A stretch of DNA of 64,000 bases from Amycolatopsis circi (GTDB lineage: Bacteria > Actinomycetota > Actinomycetes > Mycobacteriales > Pseudonocardiaceae), in assembly GCF_003385235.1 (NCBI RefSeq), contig NZ_PQIA01000028.1, positions 1-64,000 of the forward strand. Direction: 5' to 3'. Below are positions 35,673 through 43,590 of the stretch, one piece after another (position 1 is the stretch's first letter; each line of letters starts with the position of its first letter). Position numbers and translations under genes: made by a program. The notes beneath the pieces were generated by a model. That model was not told the DNA's origin, ran no database searches, and saw nothing but the letters and a program-made list of their open reading frames with translations.

Positions 35673-37067
35673 TCAGTCGGCCATCGAGAACATCGAGCCC
35701 GGGTTGAAGAGGTTCTCCGGGTCGAGGGCCTGTTTGATCTGCCGGTGCACGCGGATCCCGACCGGGCCGATCTCGCGGGCGAGCCATTCGCGCTTGATCT
35801 TGCCGACGCCGTGCTCGCCGGTCACCGTTCCGCCGAGGGACAGGCCGACCTCAAGGATCTCGTCGAACGCCTGCTGGGCGCGCGCGAACTCGTCCTCGGA
35901 ATCGGGCGCGTACACGATGGTCGGGTGCATGTTCCCGTCCCCGGCGTGGCCGACGACGGCGATCTTGAGCCCGACCTTCTCGCTGATCCGTTCGCAGCCG
36001 CGGATCAGCTCGGCGATCCGGGTGCGGGGCACGCTGACGTCGTCGGTGAGCCACACGCCGTAGGTCTCCAGCGCGGTCAGCACGACGCGGCGGGCCTGCA
36101 GCAGCATCTTGCCCTCTTCGAGGTCGTCCGTGGCGTAGACGAGGTCCGCGCCGCAGTCGGTGCAGATCTGTTCCAGCAGCGCCAGTTCGCGCCGGGCGGC
36201 CTCGCCACCGGCGTCGGACTGGCCCAGCAGCAGGGCCTGACAGTCCGAGCCCGCGCCGAGGTCGGTGTTGAGGTAGGTCTCGGACGCCTTGATCGACGCC
36301 GCGTCCATGATCTCCAGCAGCGACGGCACGAGCCCCTCGCGCACCGCCCGTGCGACCGCTTCGCCGGCCGCCTCGGTGGTATTGAATCCGGCGACAAAAG
36401 TGGCCGGGGCCTGCGGAAGCGGCCGCAGCGAGACGGTCGCCTGGGTGATGACGCCGAGCGTGCCCTCGCTGCCGATGAACAGCTTGGTGAGGTCGTACCC
36501 CGCGACCCCCTTCACCGTGCGGCGGCCGGTTTTCAGCAGCGATCCGTCCGCGAGGACGACTTCGAGGCCGAGCACCGAATCGGTGGTCACGCCGTATTTC
36601 ACGCAGCAGAGGCCGCCGGCGTTGGTGGAGAGGTTGCCGCCGATGGTGCACCAGTCGTAGCTGGACGGGTCCGGCGGATAGAACAGGCCGTGCTTCTCGA
36701 CGGCGGTCCGGAAGTCGAGATTGACGACGCCCGGTTGCACGACGGCGAGCCGGTTGCCCGCGTCGACCTCGACGATCTCGTTCAGCTTCGTCAGAGAGAG
36801 CACGACGCAGCCGTCGATCGCGTTGGCCGCGCCGGAAAGCCCGCTGCCCGCCCCGCGCGGCACGATGGGGACTCTCGCTTCGGCACAGGCACGGACAGTC
36901 GCCTGCACTCCCGCGGTATCCGCCGGAAGCACGACCGCCAGCGGTTTCCCCGAGGGAGCGAGCGGCATCATGTCGCGCGCGTAGGCGTCGGTGACGTCAG
37001 CGTCGGTGAGCACCGCGGCCGGGCCGAGGTCGTCCCGAAGCCGCTGGAGGAGGGCGTCGTTGCTCAT
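35673..37067 (-). CDS. FAD-linked oxidase, GlcD/lactate dehydrogenase type
   Basis: The 464-residue protein has a PCMH-type FAD domain (VPIVPRGAGSGLSGAANAID, SSYDWCTIGGNLSTNAGGLC, YDLTKLFIGSEGTLGVIT) and the FAD-oxidase C-terminal domain (HAGDGNMHPTIV, GTVTGEHGVGKIKREWL, DPENLFNPGSMF). It oxidises a 2-hydroxyacid such as glycolate or D-lactate. GlcE/GlcF subunits are not nearby, so a single-subunit D-lactate/2-hydroxyglutarate-type dehydrogenase is possible. The frame extends to 37220, but ATG 37067 is the family-like start. Confidence 0.9.
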   Translation of the reverse strand: MSNDALLQRLRDDLGPAAVLTDADVTDAYARDMMPLAPSGKPLAVVLPADTAGVQATVRACAEARVPIVPRGAGSGLSGAANAIDGCVVLSLTKLNEIVEVDAGNRLAVVQPGVVNLDFRTAVEKHGLFYPPDPSSYDWCTIGGNLSTNAGGLCCVKYGVTTDSVLGLEVVLADGSLLKTGRRTVKGVAGYDLTKLFIGSEGTLGVITQATVSLRPLPQAPATFVAGFNTTEAAGEAVARAVREGLVPSLLEIMDAASIKASETYLNTDLGAGSDCQALLLGQSDAGGEAARRELALLEQICTDCGADLVYATDDLEEGKMLLQARRVVLTALETYGVWLTDDVSVPRTRIAELIRGCERISEKVGLKIAVVGHAGDGNMHPTIVYAPDSEDEFARAQQAFDEILEVGLSLGGTVTGEHGVGKIKREWLAREIGPVGIRVHRQIKQALDPENLFNPGSMFSMAD

Positions 37068-37117
37068 TCCCGCATGGTAAACCGGGATGTTCGCAGTGCG
37101 GAATATTAATTCCGATA

Positions 37118-37726
37118 TTAGCTGGTCCGGAGGGCGCGCAGCACGGTGTCGCGAGTGTGCCCCGTACCCGGCGGGGCCGGAGATACCCTCGGCCGAGTCT
37201 CGTTGACGAGGACGGTCCACTCCTCGCCGAGAAGCCGCACGATGTCGTCGGGCTGGCAGTAGCCGGAGTGCTCCGGTCCCAGGTCGTGCGGATCATGACT
37301 GCCGAAGAGGAAAGTCCCGCCGGGCGCGACTGCGTCGAGCAGCTTCCGCGGCACGCCGTCGTCGTGCCGGAGCGGGAAATACTGCACGTTGACCAGGTCG
37401 AACGCCCTCGCCGGAACCGGGCTCGCGGCCAGATCCGAACACACCCAAGCGATCCCGGCGTTAGCGGCAGCCGCCCGCTGCAACGCGGTGCGCGAGATGT
37501 CGAGCGCTGTCACCTGCCAGCCGCGCGCGGCCAACCACCGCGCGTCGCCGCCTTCGCCACACCCGACGTCCAACGCCTGTCCCGGCGGCAACCCCTCGGC
37601 CTCGGTGACGAGCACGCCGTTGGGCTCGCCGCTGAAGACCTGCTCGCGACTGCGGTAGAGGTCTTCCCAGAACTGTGCGTCGTGTGGTGCTTCGGATTTC
37701 CCGGACGGAGCCATTTTCGTTGCCAC
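37118..37726 (-). CDS. Class I SAM-dependent methyltransferase (tellurite-resistance-like)
   Basis: The 202-residue protein starts with the FWEDLYRSREQVFSGEPNGV segment typical of thiopurine/TehB-like methyltransferases. The SAM loop is ALDVGCGEGGDARWLAARGW, motif II is TALDISRTAL and motif IV region FDLVNVQYFPL. The substrate is unknown. It lies 50 bp upstream of the GlcD-like gene in the same direction and could share a transcript. Confidence 0.88.
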   Translation of the reverse strand: MATKMAPSGKSEAPHDAQFWEDLYRSREQVFSGEPNGVLVTEAEGLPPGQALDVGCGEGGDARWLAARGWQVTALDISRTALQRAAAANAGIAWVCSDLAASPVPARAFDLVNVQYFPLRHDDGVPRKLLDAVAPGGTFLFGSHDPHDLGPEHSGYCQPDDIVRLLGEEWTVLVNETRPRVSPAPPGTGHTRDTVLRALRTS

Positions 37727-37789
37727 CTCCGCCGTTCACGATTCCGCTGACCGCGCCGGACGGCAAGGTTCTTTGCCGGAACCGCAAAA

Positions 37790-38656
37790 TCAGTTCCGGA
37801 GGTTCTCCAGGTCTGCCAGCAGACCGGGGTGTTTCGGCTCCCAGCCGAGCGCTTGCCGGGTGTGCGCGCTGGAGGAGGGCTGATCGGTCGCGAAGATCGG
37901 ACCGAGCGGACCGTAAGTCTCCTCCGGCACCGATTCGACCGGGAGCCCCAGCCGCCGTCCGATCACTGCCGCGATGTCAGCGACCGGAACGCCTTCGTCG
38001 GCGACCGCGTGCCAGGACGTACCGGGCTGCGCGTTTTCCAAAGCGAGCCGGAAGAGCACTGCCGCGTCGAGCGCGTGCACCGCCGGCCACCGCTGCGTGC
38101 CGTCGCCCGGATAACCGGACACTCCCGTTTGCCGGGCGATGTTGGTCAACAGACCGGCAAACCCGCCCTCGCCGTTGTTGTGCACGGTGCGCGGCAGGCG
38201 TACCGCGGACGCACCAAGCTCCAGAACCTCGGCGACCGTGCGCCCCCTCCCGCCGACAGGCCCGTCGATCGAAACCGGATCAGCCTCGGTCGACGCGCGA
38301 CCCGGTGCATACGGCGTCCCCGAGACCGTCACCAACGGCCGACCGCTTCCGACTAGCGCCTCAGCCTGCGCCTTGAGCGCCGCCGTTTCCTCGGCGACCG
38401 CGTTCGCAAGAGCTTCGTCGCTGCTGAACGCATTGGCGAAGGCGAGGTGAATCACCCCGTCGGCCTTGGCCGCCGCCGCACGGATGACGTCCAAGTCCGC
38501 CAGCGCACCCCGCACCGGCTCGGCACCAGCCTTTTCGGCCGCCGCGGCGGAGGCGTCGGACCGCGCGAGCGCGAGGACGGAATGGCCGTTGCCCAGCAGT
38601 TCGGCGACGACAGCGGAGCCGACCAAACCAGTGGCTCCAGTGACGAACACGCGCAT
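37790..38656 (-). CDS. NAD(P)-dependent epimerase/dehydratase family protein (atypical SDR)
   Basis: The product is 288 residues from ATG 38656 (GGGAG 7 nt upstream; the ATG at 38671 lacks support). The Rossmann loop is VFVTGATGLVGSAVVAELL, with ALARSD for NADP selectivity and GVIHLAFAN. The usual YxxxK is not obvious, consistent with an atypical reductase. It is divergent from a TetR gene over a 9-bp inverted repeat, so it is probably that repressor's target. Confidence 0.88.
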   Translation of the reverse strand: MRVFVTGATGLVGSAVVAELLGNGHSVLALARSDASAAAAEKAGAEPVRGALADLDVIRAAAAKADGVIHLAFANAFSSDEALANAVAEETAALKAQAEALVGSGRPLVTVSGTPYAPGRASTEADPVSIDGPVGGRGRTVAEVLELGASAVRLPRTVHNNGEGGFAGLLTNIARQTGVSGYPGDGTQRWPAVHALDAAVLFRLALENAQPGTSWHAVADEGVPVADIAAVIGRRLGLPVESVPEETYGPLGPIFATDQPSSSAHTRQALGWEPKHPGLLADLENLRN

Positions 38657-38686
38657 GGATCTCTCCCGCAAAGTGATGGGACTCTT

Positions 38687-38717
38687 GTCCCGTCATACGG
38701 TACCAGAGTGACGGGAC
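38687..38717. promoter_or_regulatory. GTCCCGTCA-N13-TGACGGGAC operator
   Basis: A perfect 9-bp inverted repeat in the 88-bp gap between the epimerase-like gene and the TetR gene, covering both likely promoters. A further half-site CGTCA lies at 38726-38730. Confidence 0.65.
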
Positions 38718-38744
38718 AAAGGTCTCGTCACATAGGATGGTTCC

Positions 38745-39323
38745 ATGGCCCGATGGGAACCCGGAGCGCGCGAACGGCTGGTCGTAGCGGCCGTCGACCT
38801 GTTCGCCGAACAGGGCTACGACGCCACGACGGTCGCGCAGATCGCTGAGCGCGCAGGCGTCACCAAGAGCACGTTCTTCCGGCATTTCCCGGACAAGCGA
38901 GAGTTGCTGGTGGCCGGGCAGGAAACGCTGAGCAGACTGCTCGCGGAGGGAATCGCCGACGCCCCCGCCGGTGCCAGCCCGTTGACAGCAGTCGCCGCCG
39001 GTCTCCGCCGCGCCGCGACCGCGATGGGCCCGATGAACCGGGAACTCGCCCCTCGGTTGAAGGCCGCCGTCGCGGCCAGCACGGAACTCCAGGAGCGGGA
39101 CGCGTTGAAGAGCGTCGGCCTGGCTGCCGCGATGACCGCCGCCCTGACCGCCCGAGGCCTGCCCGACGCGACTGCGGCGCTCGCCAGCGAGCTGGGCGTG
39201 CTGGCTTTTAAGCGGGGGTATTTCGAGTGGTCCGAAAGCGATCGCGGGGCTGATGCCGATCCGGCGGAGTATTTGGTGGCCGCACTGGATGAGTTGCGGG
39301 CGGCGAGTGCTTCGCTGGGCTGA
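38745..39323 (+). CDS. TetR family transcriptional regulator
   Basis: The 192-residue protein has the TetR HTH: LFAEQGYDATTVAQIAERAG, VTKSTFFRHFPDKRELLVAG. The C-terminal ligand domain begins near residue 75 and is not closely typed. It should repress the divergent epimerase-like gene and itself through the dyad at 38687-38717. A degenerate copy of the last about 150 bp of this gene follows at 39396-39538. Confidence 0.92.
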   Translation: MARWEPGARERLVVAAVDLFAEQGYDATTVAQIAERAGVTKSTFFRHFPDKRELLVAGQETLSRLLAEGIADAPAGASPLTAVAAGLRRAATAMGPMNRELAPRLKAAVAASTELQERDALKSVGLAAAMTAALTARGLPDATAALASELGVLAFKRGYFEWSESDRGADADPAEYLVAALDELRAASASLG

Positions 39324-39395
39324 CCAGGCAATAGCTGAACCCCGCCCGGCAGCCGTCCCCGCATGCTTTGCACTGGACTGGCTCCGCGCCGGACA

Positions 39396-39538
39396 GCGAC
39401 CGCAGGTCTCGCCAGCGAACCGGGAGCGCTGACCGTCAAGCGCGGCTGTCCCCGGGTCGTCGGAGAGCGGCCACGGAGACGATGCCGAGCCAGCTGAGCA
39501 TCTCGAAGGCTCGCGCGGTGAGCGCTTCGCTGGACTGA
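39396..39538 (+). pseudogene. Degenerate duplicate of the TetR gene 3-prime end
   Basis: The DNA reads ATAGLASEPGALTVKRG where the intact gene reads ATAALASELGVLAFKRG, and it ends with VSASLD plus stop where the gene ends ASASLG plus stop. The middle has lost its frame (an in-frame stop near 39497). It starts 73 bp after the intact gene stops. Confidence 0.65.
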
Positions 39539-39659
39539 GCGAGCGGGGTCCGAGCAGTGCCAAAGGACTCCGCTCGCGTCAGGGCCGTTCCGGACATCTT
39601 CGATCGGACGGATCCGCGCTGGACTAGCAGCGTCGGACAGCCGCCCGCTTTGAAGGACT

Positions 39660-40000
39660 TTCCTTGCCCAGCAACCGAAACTTCCCGCGCGGCAGGCGCG
39701 GCACCGCCCGTCAGGCAGGCGAGTCACGCGGACATCGCGGACTCCTCCGATTGCGCGGCCTGCGGGCGGTTTCGGCGGCGTCCCAACCGACAGATGGATC
39801 GGATGACACTGGATCCGCACTGGCCCAGTGCCAGCGGAAGCCACTTGAAGCATTCCCTTGCCCAGCAAACGAAACTTCCCGTGCCTCCGGCTGATCAGCT
39901 TGCGGGTGGTTTCCGCGGCGTCCCAACAGACAGGCGGATCGGAACGGCACTGGCCCTGTGCCAGCATGAGCAACCCGAAGCATTTCCCTTGCCCAACAAG
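39660..40000. repeat. Tandem imperfect repeat units carrying copies of the MFS gene tail
   Basis: CCTTGCCCAGCAA-like unit starts occur at 39662, 39856 and 39987. Between them are two copies of the MFS gene end: 39724-39786 encodes, on the minus strand, LGRRRNRPQAAQSEESAMSA plus stop against LGRRRNRPQGARLEEPAMSA plus stop in the intact gene (56 of 63 bases identical), and a more eroded copy near 39899-39932 reads LLGRRGNHPQ. Confidence 0.75.
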
Positions 40001-40048
40001 CGAAATACCCAACCCCACACGCACGCTGGCTAGCCGAACCCGCACCGT

Positions 40049-40085
40049 CCGTCAGGCAGGCGACACCTGTTCACCTGCCTGACGG
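40049..40085 (-). terminator. Terminator of the DHA2-type MFS gene
   Basis: CCGTCAGGCAGG (40049-40060) pairs with CCTGCCTGACGG (40074-40085), 8 bp past the stop of the MFS gene on the minus strand. The left arm is also duplicated upstream of the tail copy at about 39709-39721, without its partner. Confidence 0.75.
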
Positions 40086-40092
40086 GACCGAA

Positions 40093-41607
40093 TCACGCCG
40101 ACATCGCGGGCTCCTCCAGTCGCGCACCCTGCGGGCGGTTTCGGCGGCGTCCCAACAGGAAGTACGCCTGCAGTGCCGTGTACACGAGGATCGCGGCACC
40201 GACCCACGCGCTCGTGTGCAACGCCGTCACGAAGGACTCGCGGGCGGTACTCAGCAGTGCCGCGCCTTCGGCGGCGGGCATGCTGTGCGCGGTGGCTACT
40301 GCGCCGCCCAGGGTGTCGTGGGCTGCGGCGGGTGTGGTGGCTGGCAGGCCTGACTGGTAGACCGCCGTGGCGAGGCTGCCCAGCAGGGCCGTGCCTAGTG
40401 CGCCGCCCAGTTCGTAGCCCGTTTCCGAGATCGCCGACGCGGCACCGGCTCGGTTGACCGGGGCGGCGGAGATCACGAGGTCGTTCGTGAGGGTTTCGGA
40501 CAGGGCCACGCCGCCACCGACCAGGACGAAGGCCACTACGACCGCGGCCAGTCCGGCGTCGGCGCCGATGGTCGTCAGGATCAGGAAGCCGGCCGCACCG
40601 AGCAACAGGCCGACGCTGACCAGGACCGGCACCCGGACTCGGCGGGCGAGCCAGGCGGCTGCCAGGGCGCCGACGACGCCGGCGACCGTCGCGGGCAGCA
40701 TCCACAGTGCGGCGACCAGCGGCGTCAGGCCGAGCACCAGCTGCAGGTACTGCGGCAGCAGGAACAGCAGCCCGACCAGGGCGAACACGCCCAGCAGGTT
40801 CGTGATCACCGAGCCCGCGAACTTGCGGTTGGCGAACAGCCCGAGGTCCAGCATCGGCTGCTCAAGCCGCCGCTGCCGGCGCACGAACGCCGCGCCCAGC
40901 GCCAGCCCGAGCACCATCGCGGCACCGGCGGACCAGGTGATCCCCGACGTCGCGGCGATCTTCACGCCGTAGACGACCGGCAGCATCGTGCCCAGCGACA
41001 GCAGCGCCGACCACGGGTCGAAGCGGCCCGGGTTCGGGTCGCGGAATTCCGGCAGCAGCAACGGGCCCGCGACGAGCAGCAGCACCATCACCGGCACGTT
41101 GATCAGGAAGACCGAACCCCACCAGAAGTGCTCGAGCAGCCAGCCGCCGACGACCGGGCCGACCGCCATGCCGCCGGAGAACGCCGCGCTCCAGATCGCG
41201 ACCGCGGTGCGCCGCGTGCGGTCCTCGGTGAAGATGCTGCGGATCAGCGACAGCGTGGACGGCATCAGCGTCGCGCCGCCGACGCCCAGCAGCGCCCGCG
41301 CGACGATCAGCATCAGCGGCGACGTGGCGAACGCCGCCAGCACCGAGGCCGCGCCGAACGCCGCACCGCCGATGAGCAGCAGCCTCCGCCTGCCGATCCG
41401 GTCGCCCAGCGTGCCCATGAAGACCAGCAACCCGGCCAGGACGAACGAGTAGACGTCGACGATCCACAGCTGTTCCGCGCCCGTAGGCGCGAGATCCTCG
41501 CTGAGATAGGGCAGGGCGAAGCCCAGGACTGTCGTATCCACGCTGATCAAGAGGACCGGCAGTACGAGAACTGCCAACGCCCACCACTGGCCTCCGCGCC
41601 GCACCAT
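40093..41607 (-). CDS. MFS transporter, DHA2/QacA-EmrB type (14 TM)
   Basis: The 504-residue exporter has 14 predicted helices, TM1 acidic motif VLLISVDTTVLGFALPYL (motif D1), motif A FMGTLGDRIGRRRLLLIGG and motif C GMAVGPVVGGWLLEHFWW. It should extrude cationic or hydrophobic drugs by proton antiport. Its promoter carries two TACCGTC/GACGGTA operators shared with the divergent TetR gene. Copies of its last 60 bp recur downstream. Confidence 0.93.
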   Translation of the reverse strand: MVRRGGQWWALAVLVLPVLLISVDTTVLGFALPYLSEDLAPTGAEQLWIVDVYSFVLAGLLVFMGTLGDRIGRRRLLLIGGAAFGAASVLAAFATSPLMLIVARALLGVGGATLMPSTLSLIRSIFTEDRTRRTAVAIWSAAFSGGMAVGPVVGGWLLEHFWWGSVFLINVPVMVLLLVAGPLLLPEFRDPNPGRFDPWSALLSLGTMLPVVYGVKIAATSGITWSAGAAMVLGLALGAAFVRRQRRLEQPMLDLGLFANRKFAGSVITNLLGVFALVGLLFLLPQYLQLVLGLTPLVAALWMLPATVAGVVGALAAAWLARRVRVPVLVSVGLLLGAAGFLILTTIGADAGLAAVVVAFVLVGGGVALSETLTNDLVISAAPVNRAGAASAISETGYELGGALGTALLGSLATAVYQSGLPATTPAAAHDTLGGAVATAHSMPAAEGAALLSTARESFVTALHTSAWVGAAILVYTALQAYFLLGRRRNRPQGARLEEPAMSA

Positions 41608-41626
41608 GGCGCACTCTTCCTTCCTT

Positions 41627-41644
41627 GTACCGTCCAGACGGTAC
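41627..41644. promoter_or_regulatory. TetR operator 1
   Basis: GTACCGTC-CA-GACGGTAC, 8-bp perfect arms with a 2-bp centre, 19 bp upstream of the MFS start codon. Confidence 0.8.
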
Positions 41645-41670
41645 AGTTTCGTTCCTGAGGTAGAAGGTAA

Positions 41671-41684
41671 ACCGTCTGGACGGT
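41671..41684. promoter_or_regulatory. TetR operator 2
   Basis: ACCGTC-TG-GACGGT, 6-bp perfect arms, same core as operator 1. The centres are 42 bp apart, four helical turns, so two repressor dimers would bind the same DNA face. It lies 12 bp upstream of the TetR start. Confidence 0.8.
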
Positions 41685-41696
41685 ATAGTCAAGGTG

Positions 41697-42269
41697 ATGG
41701 CTAAACCTTCAGCACGTGAACGCATCCTCGGTTCGTACGAGGTCATCCTCGCCGACCGCGGCCCGGCCGAGATCACTCTCGACGCCGTCGCGGCGCACGC
41801 CGGGGTGTCCAAGGGCGGCCTGCTCTACCACTTCGGCTCGAAGGACGCCCTGCGCGACGGCCTGCTCGAACGCCTGGAGCGGCTGACCGACGACGACCTC
41901 GAACGCGCGCGCAACGCGCCGGAGGGCGCGGTCCGGTACTACCTGCGCTCGGCGATCACCGACGTCACGAGCGACCTGGCGCTGCATCGCACGACGATGG
42001 CCGCGATCCGGTTGGTGCTCAACGACCCGATCGCGGCGGAGGTGTCGCGGCGCTGCACCGCGCGCACCCGCGAGCTGATGCTGGAGCACGTCGAGGACCC
42101 GTTGACCGCGGAACTGGTGATGCTGGTCGGCGAGGGCCTCTACATGCGCGCGGCGCTGGGCGAAGACGCGACAGGAAGCCTGCTGGAGCAGATCGAGGAG
42201 ATCGCGGACCGGATCGAGGCCGGGGCACCGGCCAAGGCGACGGTCGCGGCGGGACCTCGAAAGAGCTGA
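41697..42269 (+). CDS. TetR family repressor of the adjacent exporter
   Basis: The 190-residue protein has the HTH segment AEITLDAVAAHAGVSKGGLL followed by YHFGSKDALRDGLLERLER, the pattern of TetR_N proteins with a GGLLYHF recognition helix. GTG 41694 is an in-frame alternative start. It is divergent from the DHA2-type exporter with two matching palindromes between, the typical efflux-pump repressor layout. Confidence 0.92.
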   Translation: MAKPSARERILGSYEVILADRGPAEITLDAVAAHAGVSKGGLLYHFGSKDALRDGLLERLERLTDDDLERARNAPEGAVRYYLRSAITDVTSDLALHRTTMAAIRLVLNDPIAAEVSRRCTARTRELMLEHVEDPLTAELVMLVGEGLYMRAALGEDATGSLLEQIEEIADRIEAGAPAKATVAAGPRKS

Positions 42270-42309
42270 GCCGCAGAGATCACCAACGCACGCGGGCACC
42301 CGACTTCAC

Positions 42310-42364
42310 GTCCGTGAGGGGAACCCTGAGGGAATCAGAGTCCCTCAGGGTTCCCCTCACGGAC
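42310..42364. terminator. Long perfect hairpin between TetR gene and PPOX gene
   Basis: Two 24-bp perfectly complementary arms (42310-42333 and 42341-42364; the left begins GTCCGTGAGGGGAACC) enclose a 7-nt ATCAGAG loop. It lies between convergent genes (stops 42269 and 42385). The length and perfection exceed a normal terminator and suggest a dispersed palindromic element used as one. Confidence 0.8.
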
Positions 42365-42384
42365 TGCGAACTCAGCCGCGAACC

Positions 42385-42912
<528 letters not shown>

Positions 42913-42940
42913 TTAAATCTGCTTGCATGCGGCAACTAAA

Positions 42941-43020
42941 GTGTCATGTGACACAACCATAGGCCGGCCGCTTGCGAAATACGCCGTACGGGCACACTCT
43001 TGCTTGAGGCAACTAGTTGC
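42941..43020. promoter_or_regulatory. Palindromes upstream of the MarR-MFS-YceI operon
   Basis: GTGTCA-TG-TGACAC (42941-42954), the perfect GCAACTAGTTGC (43009-43020) and AACCA-A-TGGTT (43028-43038, just outside) lie in the 252-bp upstream region. GGCAACTA occurs twice, at 42931-42938 and 43008-43015. The 43009 palindrome is the best candidate for autoregulation by MarR. Confidence 0.55.
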
Positions 43021-43062
43021 AGTCGCCAACCAATGGTTTGCTCCACCCCAAGGAAGACCCAC

Positions 43063-43590
43063 ATGGCACCTCAGAACTCCGCCGTCAGGCCCGAGGCCGA
43101 CCTCGACCTTGCCGACCAGCTCGGACACGAGCTGGTCCGGTTCATGCGCTTGATCACCAAGGCGAAGTCCCAGGTCGCCAAGCACGGTCCGGACGGGATC
43201 GAAAGGGCCGCGTACGCGATCCTCTTCTGCCTCGTCCACGAAGGTCCGCAACGCACCAGCAAGCTGGCCGAGTTCCTGCACTCGGAGATCTCCACGATCA
43301 GCAGGCAGTCCAGCTCGCTCGTGCAGCACGGACTCGTCGAACGGCAGGCCGACCCCGAGGACGGCCGCGCCTGCTTGCTCGCCCCGACCGCCGAAGGCCT
43401 GCGCGTCTTCGACGAAAACCGCAAGCACCGCGCCCGGTGGCTGGCCGACGTACTCGGCGACTGGAGCCAGGAGGAGCGCGAGACGCTCAACGAGCTTCTC
43501 GCGCGGCTCAACACAGGTATCGAAAAGAACAATCCGTCGCTGTCCGAAATCACGGCGGCGGGACAGGCCAAGGGGGCCTCGAACGCATGA
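43063..43590 (+). CDS. MarR family transcriptional regulator
   Basis: The product is 175 residues from ATG 43063, with AAGGAAG 8 nt upstream. The winged helix is visible: LVHEGPQRTSKLAEFLHSEI, STISRQSSSLVQHGLVERQA and DPEDGRACLLAPTAEGLRVF (wing). It is the first gene of a coupled operon, its TGA overlapping the exporter ATG (43587-43590). It most likely represses the exporter until a ligand binds. Confidence 0.92.
   Translation: MAPQNSAVRPEADLDLADQLGHELVRFMRLITKAKSQVAKHGPDGIERAAYAILFCLVHEGPQRTSKLAEFLHSEISTISRQSSSLVQHGLVERQADPEDGRACLLAPTAEGLRVFDENRKHRARWLADVLGDWSQEERETLNELLARLNTGIEKNNPSLSEITAAGQAKGASNA

Larger units (their letters stand above)
39324..40092. other. 769-bp intergenic region made of degenerate gene-end copies
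   Basis: No intact gene is present. The left part (39396-39538) is an eroded copy of the end of the TetR gene, and the right part (39660-40092) contains repeated units that include copies of the end of the convergent MFS gene. Frames open across it have no consistent codon bias. Confidence 0.7.

Noticed and set aside
39557..40033. A 158-codon plus-strand frame in the repeat-rich intergenic region
   Set aside because: It lies wholly within degenerate tail copies, and its sequence reflects the repeats rather than a protein.
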